Shown one piece after another: positions 20,566 to 32,108 of a stretch of 64,000 bases of DNA; positions within the stretch are counted from its first letter, which is position 1; every line of letters begins with the position of its first letter. The DNA comes from Phycomyces nitens. Its lineage: Eukaryota; Mucoromycota; Mucoromycetes; Mucorales; Phycomycetaceae. The position numbers and the translations under genes are program-made. The stretch lies in NCBI GenBank assembly GCA_022702545.1, contig JAHRBC010000004.1:3348001-3412000 (forward strand), given 5' to 3'. The notes below the pieces were generated by a model. The model saw nothing but the letters and a program-made list of their open reading frames with translations, made no database searches and was not told where the DNA came from.

Positions 20566-23500
20566 TTACCTCCCTCTCAAGGCTGAACTACTCTCAAATT
20601 CTTGGATCTTGATGGCAGCATTGGCAAGATTCTCCAAAGGTTCCCAAGTGCGCTCTTCTGGGCCATACCCTTTCCAGTCCACCAGATACTGGATTTTCCT
20701 TCGATGTAGCCTTTTTGCCAAGATCTCCTCAACTTCATACTCTTGCTCATTATCTACTATGACTGGGGGCGGTGGGTCTTGGTACCTTGCTGATAATTCA
20801 TTTCTGACCACTGGTTCCAACAGGGAGACATGGAACACGTTATGAACTTTCATTGATGGCGGGAGCTTGACACGGTATGCTACTGGATTGATCTGTTCTT
20901 CAATAGTGAAAGGACCCAATCGCTTGTAATCCAGCTTATTGCTTGGGCGAGAAGTTCTGATATTGCTACTTGAGAGCCAGACTTGGGAACCAGGGAGCAG
21001 AGCAGGAATATCCTTGCGATGTTTGTTGGCATGTTGAGAATAAGTGAGTTGGGCTTGCTTCATGTTAGCTTTGATGTTATTGAAGACTTCTTGCATGAAC
21101 TTGACTTTGTCTTCAACTATGGGCACTACAATATCTTGACTAGCAGAGAAATCTAGGCGCGGGTGGAACCCATAATTGGCCAGAAATGGGGAGTGCTTTG
21201 TTGCAGAGTGGGTAGAGTTGTTGTAGGCAAATTCGGCAATAGGGAGGAGCTGGAGCCAATTGTCCTGGGAGTAGTTGGTATAACAACGAATGGGCTGTTC
21301 CAATATCTGGTTGACACGCTCGGTTTGACCATCTGACTCAGGGTGGAATGCGGAAGACAGGGAAGTAGTGGTGCCAAGGGCCTTATGAAAGGTGCGCCAA
21401 AAGCGGGAGATAAATTGGGGACCACGGTCAGAAACAATGTCAAGGGGAACACCATGGAGACGGACAATGTTGGCAATAAACAGATCTACGGTTTCGGGGC
21501 GGTTACTGTCTTGTTACACGGGATGAAATGGGCCATCTTGGATAGTCGATCAACTACAACCATTATGCTATCAAAGGACCCAGATTGGGGAAGATCGGTG
21601 ATAAAGTCAAGGGATACCGAGGACCAGGGTTGTTCAGGGACAGAGAGTGGCATCAGGTTACCATGTTTGGCATGCCTAGAGGTCTTGCTTCGGGAACAGG
21701 TCTCACAAGTCGCAACATAGTCTTTTACATACTTTCGCATGCCAGGCCACCAGTATGCTCGAGCAACAAGATCAAACGTGCGAGCAACACCAAAATGACC
21801 AGCAAGAAGAGCGTCATGACGGGATTTCAGTACTTGGATACGGCAGTTTCCTTCTGGGACATATATGCGACTATTCTTATACAAGGTACCATTGACAAAT
21901 GTGAATTCTGATTCTGGATCTATATTCTTGATCAATTCTTGAGCTGTTGGATCGGTCTGGGTGTCTTGCTGGATTGCCTGGGTCAGTGATGCAGTCTGGG
22001 AACGGGTTGAGATGGCGCCAAGAATAAGCTGCTTTGGCTTGAGAAGCACTTGATTCTGGACGTCATAGACTTCATCTCCTCCTTTAGGCTCATATTCGGG
22101 GCGGCGGGACAGGGCATCGGGCTTTCCTTGCATGTGGCCAGGACGATAATAGATGCAAAAATCGAAATCAGCAAGGAAAAGGGACCAACGAACTTGACGG
22201 CGGTTGAGACGGCGAGTGGTAGTGAAGTATTCAAGGTTCTTATGATCGGTAAAAACGGTGATTTGATGCTGTGATCCGACCAAATGATGGCGCCAAATTT
22301 CAAAAGCATCGACAATGGCAAGCATCTCTTTGTCATAGATCTCGTAGTTAATTTCGGCGGGCAACAGCTTACGGGAAAAGAAAGCAACAGGATGAAGCAT
22401 CTTGTCGGAACCAACTTGAGAGAGGACAGCCCCAAGGGCAAAGTCGGAAGCATCAGTTTTCAGGACGAACGGGCGGGAGAAGTCAGCGTGGGCAAGGATA
22501 GGTGCAGTACAGAATTGGGACTTGAGATGTTCAAACGAGTTTTGGGCTTCTGTGGACCAGGCGAAAGGAACTTTCTTGGACAAGAGTTTAGTCATTGGTA
22601 ACACAGCGTGTGAGAAACCTTTGATAAATCTGCGGTAATAATTGGCAAAGCCAAGGAACACTTGCAAAGCATGGACAGACTGAGGAGATTTCCACTCCTG
22701 GATGGTCTTGACTTTCGCAGTGTCCATGGACACACCAGAAGGTGAGATCTCGTAACCAAGGAACTCAACTTGGGACTGGTCGAAGGCGCATTTCTCTAAC
22801 TTGGCATAAAGCCCATGATCAAGAAGACGTTTCAGGACTTGCCGGACATGTTGATTGTGGTCTTCTTGGTTGGCTGAGAAAATGAGAATATCATCGAGGT
22901 ACACCACAACAAAGTTATCGAGCATATCGCGGAAAACATCATTCATCATGTGCTGGAAGGTGGCAGGAGCATTGCTGAGACCAAATGGCATCACAGTGTA
23001 TTCAAAATGGCCGTAGCGTGTTCTGAAGGCTGTCTTCCATTCGTCACCAGGCTTGACTCGGACAAGATTATACGCACCACGAAGATCTACTTTCGAAAAC
23101 ACTTTCGCATTTCCAAGACGGTCAAGAAGTTCGTTGATGAGTGGCAGTGGGTATCGGTTCTTCACAGTAATCTTATTCAGGCCACGGTAATCAGAACAAA
23201 GTCGAAGCGAACCATCCTTTTTCTTGACAAAGAGTATGGGGGCACCAGCAGGAGACTTGGAGTGGCGGATGAACCCTTTTTCAGATTTTCATCAAGGTAT
23301 TCGCGAAGGGCTTTCAGTTCAGGCTCGCCAAGATTGTATATAGGACCCCAAGGTGGAGTCGTACCTTCTTGAAGCTTGATTTCTATATCATACTTTCGGT
23401 GCTCAGGTAATAGATCGGCATTAGCCTTACTAAATACGGGAGCAAGATCAGAGTACTTTGAAGGAATGGCAATTGGGGATGGGGAAGACGAGACAGAGAC

Positions 23501-24199
23501 TGGGAAAGGTGGTACAGGAACGGACTGGGAATCGGGAGATATGGGAACAGAGGCGGAAACAGAGACAGGCGAAGGAACAGGGACAGAGACGGGCGAAGGG
23601 ACAGGAACAGAGACAGGCGAAGGAACAATGACAGAGACAGGCGAAGGGACAAGAACAGAGGCAGACGAAGGGGCAGGAATAGACGAGAGAGATACTTGGG
23701 AGACCGATGTGGAAATTGATTTTACAGAAACAGGGACAGGAACAGGAACAGAGACAGAAGACAAGGAAGTTACCTTGGGACAAAAGGAGACGGATTTCTT
23801 TTTCCATGATAAAATTACAGGATCGTGGCTAGCACACCAACTGGTTCCAAGGATAACAGGATAGGTCGAGAAGGGGAGTACATGAAAGCTTGCAAGTTCG
23901 GGATAACCACCAACAGAAAAGTTAAGTTTAGCGGTTTCCTTAGTAATAGCTCCACCCGCCAATTCTCGACCATCAACTACATAGATTGGCAAAGGAAGGT
24001 TTTTATTCTTGGTTGGGATATTATACGTATTTACCAAATCAGCGCTAATAAAGCTACTATGGGCACCAGAGTCAATTAGAGCTTTGGTGTGAATTATTCT
24101 ATCATCAAGTTTTATGGATACGGGCAAGACAAGGTGTTCTTCGGATCGGGTCAAAGGTAAGGGATCCGGTGGTAGTGGTTGATCGTCCAGGGTATTACC
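20566..24199 (-). pseudogene. Gypsy 1 pol (protease, RT, RNase H, integrase, chromodomain), two frameshifts
   Basis: Protease ALIDSGAHSSF; a repetitive Pro-Val-Ser linker (about 23440-23780); RT with [11 protein letters not shown] and YLDDILIF; RNase [15 protein letters not shown]; integrase zinc-binding part ([18 protein letters not shown]), core [18 protein letters not shown] and ERVNQILE; C-terminal chromodomain EYEVEEILAKRL to YLVDWKGYGPEERTWEP. One missing base near 23275 (run of A after CTG) separates protease and RT frames. Another near 21490 (short C run, GCCCCG) breaks the integrase core. Chromodomain presence places it in the chromovirus clade, whose integrases are often steered to heterochromatin. 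Confidence 0.9.
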
Positions 24200-24201
24200 C
24201 C

Positions 24202-25188
24202 TTACTGGTAAGTCTGGACTTGGTCTTTTCCCTGGTCAATGACAGCGTGAACAGCCATGGGAGCACCAGATTTGGCAGGACAGTTACGGGCCATGTGGCC
24301 ATGGAGACCACAGTACAAGCACAGACCTTGGGCACGGCGACGATCCTTTTCTTCTGGGGACAAAGGCCCCTTTGGCATTGCCCGAGTGGCGTCGAGTTCC
24401 ATTGGGGTGGGACCAGAGTAGTAGGCGGGGTTTGGCATTGTGGGACGAGGGGCAGGAGCAGACAGAGGTATAGGCTGGTTGTGGTTGTACTGGAAGTTGG
24501 TCGGGTGGGGCCGGGAAGTACGGGAGCATTCCAAACGGCGTACTTGGAAGCGATTGTCAATACGTGTGCAGATTTCGATCAGACAGTTAAGTTTTTCAGG
24601 TGTTTCAAACCGGGAAACTTCGTCCTTAATGTCCTCATTTAAGGCCTGGTAGAAGGCCGAGCAAAGAGCTGATTCATTCCAGGAAACATGGGCAGCCAAG
24701 CGACGAAATTCACCAGCCATAATGGCTATAGATTGACGGCCCTGTTTCATTGTCAAGAGTTTTCTTTGGGCATCTCGGGACATGTCAGGATCACCAAAGG
24801 CAATTCTGAATTCGTGGCAGAAGGCAGAGTAGTTATTCAGGAATTCGGCGTTGTTCTGGCTAAGGTATGGGGATACCCAGGAGAAAGCGATACCACGGAG
24901 ACGAGAAGCAGCATAGGCAACCTTGGTGCCATCACTGGCATATCGGGAAGGTTGACATGTAAACAGGATCTGGAGTTGCATAAGAAAGTCGTTGGACCGA
25001 CGATGGTCACCATAGAAGAATTCAGGGTCGGCGATTCTGGGCTCAGGTGTACTTGGCTCATGGTAATGTTCGGGTTCAGGGTTGGGTTCCTGGTGGGCAG
25101 TTTGAGCACGAAGCTCTTCAAGTTCACGGCGCATGGCCATCATTTTGGCCCTCATTTGTTCCATGGATGATTCGTTGGATTCAGGCAT
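24202..25188 (-). CDS. Gypsy 1 gag
   Basis: Capsid/nucleocapsid protein. The ATG at 25186-25188 (MPESNESSMEQMRAKMMAM) was chosen because the open frame upstream lies in the LTR and leader. An early coiled-coil-like segment is followed by a retrotransposon gag region (ADPEFFYGDHRRSNDFLMQ) and, near the C-terminus, a CCHC zinc knuckle (CLYCGLHGHMARNC). The frame stops at 24202 and the pol frame continues in another frame, which would need ribosomal frameshifting or reflects a mutation. Confidence 0.9.
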   Translation of the reverse strand: MPESNESSMEQMRAKMMAMRRELEELRAQTAHQEPNPEPEHYHEPSTPEPRIADPEFFYGDHRRSNDFLMQLQILFTCQPSRYASDGTKVAYAASRLRGIAFSWVSPYLSQNNAEFLNNYSAFCHEFRIAFGDPDMSRDAQRKLLTMKQGRQSIAIMAGEFRRLAAHVSWNESALCSAFYQALNEDIKDEVSRFETPEKLNCLIEICTRIDNRFQVRRLECSRTSRPHPTNFQYNHNQPIPLSAPAPRPTMPNPAYYSGPTPMELDATRAMPKGPLSPEEKDRRRAQGLCLYCGLHGHMARNCPAKSGAPMAVHAVIDQGKDQVQTYQ

Positions 25189-25280
25189 GGTATAAAATGA
25201 GGAAGCAGAGAGAGGGGAAAGCAGAGGGTCGGAGTACAGGGAATCCAGGGCGGGGTACAAGAGTTGTGAAGCGAACAAAC

Positions 25281-25567
25281 TGTCAGGAACTGATCCAAGC
25301 AGACAAGGCAAGAGACAGAAACAGGAGGTTCAAGGATAAGTTATTAATAAAAGACGTTGTTCGCTTGATCTTTCTATGATCAAGCTCTACTGGTATTTAT
25401 ATGTTTTCTAGCTAGGGTAAAGATATGTCTAAATATAATGATTGGTAACTGTGGCGGGTGGGTGTACAAGAAAGGAAAGTCTAAAGATAGCTATGATGTA
25501 TTTGGTCTTCTAGCTAGTATCCATTTCGGGAGTGTGGCGCGAAGGCTGTTAGGAACCAATCCTAACA
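25281..25567 (-). repeat. 5' LTR of gypsy 1
   Basis: 287 bp, differs from its partner at GATGTATTTGG (GATATATTTGG in the other) and GGCGCGAAGG (GGCACGAAGG). Confidence 0.95.
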
Positions 25568-26376
25568 GAATCAGAAGATTGGATCGCCTCATATTCATCT
25601 TGACCAACGATGTTGAGTTCTTCTATGAACAAGAGGTTGAGCGCTTACACTTCAACAATGGAAGAATAGGTCCTGTTGAGAACGAGCTCACAAAAAACTC
25701 CTTTGCTGCCTCCCAGATTCAAGATGACATACTCCCTTCTATGATCATAAACCCTTTGGGTGGGATTAGTAATAGTATGGATGATTCTAATGGTAAGTGG
25801 CAAATCCGGTCATTTTCGTCAGAGTCTATATGGTATACAATCATAATTTCAAGCAATTTGATCCAAAAATGTTCATGCCCAAGCTTTTTCCGTCGGCAAA
25901 TACCATGCAAGCATATGTTTTTGCTGAAAAAATATAGTAAAGTTGCATTGGGATACATTGAACAGCAAGAACAAACCCGTATAAACTTGCAACAACAAAA
26001 CCAGACGTCTGAAAGTACAGAAACTGCAGTAGACCAAGCAATTGAGACAAGTAGTGATGTGAATGATGACGAAGCCGACAATGTCAACTCTATCTTTCAG
26101 CGTGCTATAACTAGTTCAGCAATATGGCACCATCCACTGGAAAAATGGGCTGGATTACTAGTGCACCAAGAGTACTTGAAGGTGTAGGAAATATAGGCCT
26201 TTTTTCAACTCAGAAGATTTTTTTTATTCAAATAAAAAAAGACTTTTTAACAGATCCTATTGGTTCGGGCAAACAAGTAAAATACAATAGTTTTTTTTTG
26301 TCTATAAATTGACAGCAAATAAAACATATGAAGCACTTGTTTCCTTTTTTATCTTACAATCGAATCACACAAAATA

Positions 26377-29300
26377 TGTCTTCTGCTTCCCAAAACAACA
26401 CTGCCTGTTACTGTAACAAATGCAATGGTAACCAAGAAGGGTTCTCTATGGTATCCAGACGCAATTATCAGCGTCATGCCAAAAGAGCAAGAATTGAAGA
26501 GGCTGGACGAACTGAGAGTAGTATGTATTAATTTTATATTTACTGCGCAATAATAACCATTATTCTTTAATTGAACCTCAGGCACACAAAGTGTCATTAT
26601 GGATGTTGATGTTGAGGGTAAAAAATATTTATTTGAAAACCAGTTTAAGGGCAATAAACTAATCTATTCCATATTTGTAGCAATCCCGATGTTTGAATCT
26701 GAATCCATGGAAACAATGGGCGGTCAGGCCAACCTACCTTTTTGGATTCCGTCCCGATGTCTGACGATGATTTGGTTGACAATGAGGTCAATTGCGATGA
26801 CACCGAGATTGTCAATGACAGCAACAATGGCGACAATGTGGAGAGTGATGTCGAGGAGATTGATGTTGAGGAGTTCAACGGCGAAGGTCAGTATTGAATA
26901 ACTATCATAAAGAAGCATGCCAAAATTGAGTGTTAATAATTTTCCTTTTTTAAAACAGAACCCTTTGGTGCTCCTGGTATGCCCGAAAATCCAGTGCACA
27001 GGGCCATTGCCATTTTCGTTGTTCTTTTTGCATCCCGTTATGCAGTCAACAAGGGCGCCGTTGTATTGATCCAGTTTGTCAATGAGCTCTTGACAGTCTA
27101 CGGACAAGACTTTCAGCTCCCAACAAGTCTTGCTGGTCTTCAGAAGATGACGGGTTTTAGTGATATCACCAAAGATATCAAACGATTCGTGTCATGTCCA
27201 GATTGTCATCAAATATACGAAGAATCTATTTCCGTTCCCCCTCTCTGCAGCTCTGTGAAAATAGGCGCAAATATAACTTGTAACTGTGAGCTGACAAAGA
27301 AGTCGACGTCTGGTGCCATGGTGCCAAAGAAAATCTTTGTGTATCAGTCCATCAAAGATGCACTCAAGGTTCTCTTTCTTCGTCCTGGTTTCGAGCAGAA
27401 GATCGGCGTCTGGAACGACGAGCTGAAGGTGACAGACACCATGTGCGACATTTACGATGGCAAGATGTGGAAGGAGTTGAAAGACAGTGATGGTCTTTCA
27501 TTTGTTGCCCGCCCTCGTTCTCTTCTGTTGACTCTAAACATCGACTGGTTTCAGCCGTTCGATGGTGTAACACACTCCTCTGGTGCTATATATTTGGCAA
27601 TCAACAACTTGCCCAGAGATGAAAGATTCAAACCAGAGAACGTCGTCTTGGTTGGGTTAATGCCTGGACCAAAGGAACCCAAATCTTATGAGATCAACAA
27701 CTATCTCAAGCCGTTGGTGGATGACCTTGAGCAGTTGTACGTTGGAATGACGATTCCAACCTTTGAATGTGGATCTGGAACAACTGTCCGTGCTGCGCTC
27801 CTTATGGTGGCATGTGATATTCCAGCAGCCAGAAAAACAAGCGGATTTACGTCCCACAATAGCACTAACGCCTGCTACAAATGCAGCCGTCAATTCAGTC
27901 GTCTTGCTGGGACAAGCAGTGTGGATTTCCGTGGTTTCGACTATTCGCAGTGGTCTATTCGTAATGGTGTGGAAAACAGGGTGCATGCTGAGGAGTGGAA
28001 GAGTGCAAGTACGCCCTCAGAAAGGCATCAGCTGGAGGTCGAAAATGGTGTTCGATGGTCGCAGTTGCATCGCCTTGGATACTTTGATCTAGTACGTGGA
28101 ACGATCATTGATCCCATGCACAACTTATTCTTGGGTACGGCGAAGAGGATGGTGGACAAGTGGATCGCTGGTGGCGATATTAATAATGGACAACTTAATG
28201 ACATGGAGCAAATCGCCAAGACAATGATCCTGCCAGCTTCATACACTTCATTAACAGCGAAAATTGGAAAGGGATTTTCATTTATGAAAGCTGACGAATG
28301 GAAGTCCTGGGTGCTGGTGTACTCTCCCATCTTGTTGAAAGATGTTCTCAATGATGACAAGTTCAGAAACTGGATGGACTTTGTCGATGCCTGCCGTCTC
28401 CTTGTAAAGCCATCCCTATCATTTGAAGAACTTGACGATGCCCATGACTACCTTGAAAAATTCTGTCAAAAGTGCGAGCATCTTTACCCTCCTAGTGTCC
28501 TCACCTGCAATATGCATCTGCACCTCCATCTTCGCGAGACCATTCGTGATTTTGGACCAGTGTATGGCTATTGGCTCTTTGGGTTCGAGCGATACAACGG
28601 TTTGCTAAAGAACGTGAGCACTAACAGAAAGGATAGTTTTGAGGCAACTTACATGAGGAATTTCGTAGAAGAAGCATACAAGGCCGATTATGTGCAAGCA
28701 GTCCTTGGATACTCCAGTAAGATCCCATTCTCTTCTGTCTTTGCCAAGCTCGTATCTACACCCACACTTCCAGCCACAACTTCGCCAATCAATCATCCTC
28801 AGTTCAACTTGCAAGATTTTGTAAATGCTTCTCTGACCACAATGGATTCTGCAAAGGGTAACGAGCCTCTTCCTCCTTCGGCTTTTCCTCTGCAAGTTGG
28901 AATGAAAACATTAATTGGTGATATCGATTATCCACATTTGCTGGATTATTATAAGCATGCTTATGACCTTCCCAGTCTTACCAGCTATCAGCACGCCTTC
29001 TCCCCGTTTTCCTTTGTTGATAACGAGATCACAAAGTTGAAGTCCATCAACTTACTTGGCCAAGTATATCGCGGTTCAAACAGACAAGGAAATGGAGGGT
29101 CGTTTATACAAGCACTGTTTGTTGGCAGCAATGAGGACGTTGTAAATGCATATACAGGCCAGATTCAGTATCTCTTTACACACAAGTTCGTGCCACCACC
29201 AGTTGATGATCTCCACCCGACTCGCATGGTTCATGACAATCAACATGTTTTCGCATTTGTTAAATGGTTTGTCACAACCTGTGATAGAACGCGAGAGAAT

Positions 29301-29462
29301 GAAGGTGTTGAGGTGTATCTCCCAAGACATTCTCCAGATGACTTGAACAGTATTCTTCCAGTGCATAGGATTTTGTTAGAAGTTGCCATTGGACAGCAAA
29401 TCACTCGAACTAATAGGAAAACAATGCTCGTCATCCCTCTTCCCAAAAAAATCTGCGCCTAA
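26377..29462 (+). pseudogene. Tnp2/Plavaka-like transposase, four exons, one frameshift
   Basis: Exon 1 26377-26517 has a Cys-rich finger-like motif (CYCNKCNGNQEGF, then RHAKRAR). Short and acidic exons follow, separated by introns of about 60 nt. The main exon runs from about 26960 to 29462. Tnp2-family core: LTLNIDWFQPF (D), SGAIYLAINNLPR, LVGLMPGPKEPK, KTSGFTSHNSTNACYKC (zinc-ribbon-like), IIDPMHNLFLGTAKR (D), FGFERYNGLLKN (E). The acidic exon lacks one T near 26742 (CCTTTTTGG against CCTTTTTTGG at 5057-5923), shifting the frame, so this copy probably cannot make full-length enzyme. The main exon itself is intact over 827 codons. Confidence 0.88.
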
Positions 29463-29591
29463 TATAAAATAAAAAATATCTTCTTCTTTTAAAGATAACC
29501 AAAATTAAGGCACCAAAAAATATACTTTATATATATTGACGGTATTACGTTCTTGGGGAAGTGGGTGAGAAAATATAAACAACAACTTTAT

Positions 29592-30757
29592 TTATACATC
29601 GTTTCTAAAAGCCCACTGTGGGAGGCGGGAAACCACGTCATTTGGGGCCGCTGAGTTTGACACACTCTTAAAAACCCGAGGCAAGAATTGATGGGAATGC
29701 AAACCCATTCCATCAAGGACATGAGAGTCAACAATAGTGATGAGTCTATTAAACTGAAATACAAGTATTAATATTTTATATAACAATTCAGACACGTAAC
29801 CCAGTTATTGCCTTATTATTATTTACCTCATCACTTCTCCATCCTGGGCGAACAGTACGGATGACACGTTTGGTACCACTTTCAGATGTCTCTATGTCAG
29901 ATTCACCCTCGGACATTGCCTCCTTTATTATCATGTTGGCACAATCTTTGCCCATCATCTCATTGATTGTGTCCTCATTGTCAAGGTAAGCATTCAAGCG
30001 CCGAGAAAGGCTCTAAAATTCTCAGTTAATACTGCTTCTTTGATATTAAATATTTATTAGTTATTTAAAGTATATCTTACCTCGCCTGCACGGTTTGCCC
30101 TTCTTGAACGAGTGTTCACGGCAGCTTTCTCCGAAGAAGACTTCTTGTCTCTGGAACTTTGGCTCCTGAAGTTGGTGTGAAGATTCTTGTACAGATCGCT
30201 TCTCCTCATTCCCTTGCTCTCAAACTTGGGCTCCAAGTAGTTGAGGATCCTAACAACTAACTCCTTGTTTGGACTTTGGTTGAAAGGAACGTTTGTATTC
30301 CACTTTGGCTTATTATTGTTTGCCAACATCTCTGCAGCTATTCTCGACGAAAACTTTGGCTTCCACATAAATTTGCGAATTGCCGTCTGACACAGTATAT
30401 GAGATAATGAATTGATAATATACTATATAATTTGCTACTTACATAGACATCGTTGTTTGTCTGCTTGGTTGGCACAACTGGTAGAAGAGCAACAGGTGCA
30501 ACAGGAATGGCAGGAGAGTTGACAAGAGCAGTGTTATGGGCACTACCCAATGCACCGATTGCTCTAATGGCTGAAGCATTACCAGCCACAACAACGTTGA
30601 GTTGAGCCTTTACAGACCCCACTTGCACTTCGACGTTTGTCATTTTGCCTTCCATCTCGGAAAGCTTTGCCATAATCTGTTCCATGTCAGGAGCAGGAGC
30701 AGGAGCAGGACCAGCAGGAGTGGGACGAGGAGCAATTGTTCTTCTTTGGTTAACCAT
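29592..30757 (-). CDS. Accessory gene A of the CACTGG element (unknown product), four exons
   Basis: Exons 30443-30757, 30081-30386, 29827-30012 and 29592-29753, all with GT-AG introns, one open frame of about 320 residues. The N-terminus is MVNQRRTIAPRPTP followed by a heptad-like segment (MEQIMAKLSEMEGKMTNVEV). The centre has NVPFNQSPNKELVVRILNYL and RSDLYKNLHTNFR, and an acidic segment MSEGESDIETSESG precedes VRPGWRSDE. The C-terminus is RLPQWAFRNDV. The same gene, at low sequence identity, sits in the same place in the second CACTGG element (37982-42987). By analogy with plant CACTA elements it could be a TnpA-like DNA-binding partner; I do not recognise a domain. Confidence 0.75.
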
Positions 30758-30851
30758 TTTCTAGAATATGGTAAAGTATATTTCGATTATAATTATTAGT
30801 TTTTGTTCAATTGAAATAAAAATAAATACCATATACATACAAAAACTGTTT

Positions 30852-30890
30852 GGGTGAGTGAGTGAGTAAGTGTGTGTGTGTGTGTGTGTA
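30852..30890. repeat. GTGA/GT microsatellite
   Basis: GTGAGTGAGTGAG followed by a (GT)n run upstream of accessory gene A. Confidence 0.85.
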
Positions 30891-30954
30891 AAGGTAAGAG
30901 AGGTTGAATATCAAAAAGGTCATTATATATAGGCATTTTGAATGACTATAAAGA

Positions 30955-32010
30955 TGTTCCTCTATTGTCTTGAAGCACTGAGATGCAAATCGGCCTTGAT
31001 ATTGTTTTTGGGCTCAATCCATCATGCTTTCCGCAGCATGCTTCAAAGGTGAAAATTTTTTCAGACTCTCTCCTTTTTTTTGGTTCCCTTTATTTTTCCT
31101 TTTCCTTGCTTTTTTGATATTGGCGCCTTTCTCTGGTAAGACATTTTTTATACCTCTTTATACACACAAATTAATCTCTTTTTCATAGATGTGCGCTCCC
31201 ATTGCAACTCATCCTTTCCACAATGGCCATCTAGACAAATACTCACTGGCCGCATTCACTGGTATCATCATCTTGATAAAAATTATTTTCACTTTCTCTC
31301 TTAGATTGGCCAAACAACTTATGTAAGGATGTCATCGGCACCAGGTAAAAAATTTTCTTTCAATCATACTTGTTCCCTCTCTGACTCTATTCCATTGTAG
31401 ACTGCCCTTTCTATTCACGCCATCGGCCTCCTCCATCATTCGTGATTGTAATCATGAAGGTAATATTCTTTATAAATCTCTTTTGCTTATCCAAAATATT
31501 ATTCAGACTATTTATTAATAATTATTATTATGTGCTTTATAGACTCACTTGGTCTTCCTTTGCACACCATACCCCCTACTTTGATAACCCATTCGGCTCC
31601 TGGTATGTAAATTAAATATATCATCACTCTGTTCACCCATATTAATTTTTATTCCCTTTTTTATAGTAAAACCCGCCACACAGCCCATCCAGCCTTAAAA
31701 TTCAAGTCCCCTTTGCGCACTCTTGCCCATCTCTTGCAATGTAAGTATCTTTTGACACACAAAAATTTTCTCTTTGTACCCCATATCAATAACACTTCTT
31801 TATCTTTTACAGAACACTCCCGCAGCCCAAAAATCACTGGATATTCATATTTTTGCAGGTATTTTTTATGTAGAAAAATATTCCATCCAAATAGCAGCAG
31901 GCAACCGGGTAGAAACGGCTAGGCCATAGGAATAGGCGTAATAGTAGACCCTAAACCTAGAAACATTCTATTCTTTCTAATAAAAATAAAAACGTAAAAC
32001 ATTACCAATC
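30955..32010 (+). pseudogene. Intron-dense accessory region of the CACTGG element (unknown product)
   Basis: Starts TTCCTCTATTGTCTTGAAGC, nearly identical to 6143 onward. At least six candidate exons of 40-80 nt lie between candidate introns of 50-85 nt (for example 31138-31188, 31263-31305, 31345-31400, 31460-31542). Donors are GTAAGACA, GTATCATC, GTAAAAAA, GTAATATT, GTATGTAA and GTAAGTAT; acceptors are TAG or CAG after T-rich tracts. The last exon (from 31813) reads with the IHIFAGIFYVEKI segment found in the related copies. I could not find one frame open through all exons; a TAA arises at one exon start here. The product and even its coding status are uncertain. Confidence 0.35.
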
Positions 32011-32076
32011 AATTATAAACGGGAAATCAAATAATGGGTGATATATTATTGGTCAAGAAGAATAAAGAAGATTAAA

Positions 32077-32108
32077 TACTACACTATGAGGATGAAAAAA
32101 GTGTAGTA
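32077..32108. repeat. Short hairpin near the right end of the CACTGG element
   Basis: TACTACACT and AGTGTAGTA form a 9-bp stem with a 14-nt loop. Confidence 0.5.

Larger units (their letters stand above)
20279..25567 (-). mobile_element. Ty3/gypsy chromovirus (gypsy 1), complete with two LTRs
   Basis: LTRs 20279-20565 and 25281-25567, 287 bp each, beginning TGTCAGGAAC and ending CCTAACA. They differ at two positions (two A/G transitions), which suggests a recent insertion. A perfect 5-bp duplication GAATC flanks the element (20274-20278 and 25568-25572). Gag, protease, RT, RNase H, integrase and a C-terminal chromodomain follow on the minus strand. A purine tract (GAGAGGGAGGTAA in the minus sense) abuts the 3' LTR at 20566. 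The base after the 5' LTR is not the usual TGG of a tRNA primer-binding site. Confidence 0.96.

Noticed and set aside
20566..25311. Plus-strand open frames of 100-160 codons across the chromovirus
   Set aside because: They are antisense shadows of gag and pol, whose domains are clear on the minus strand.
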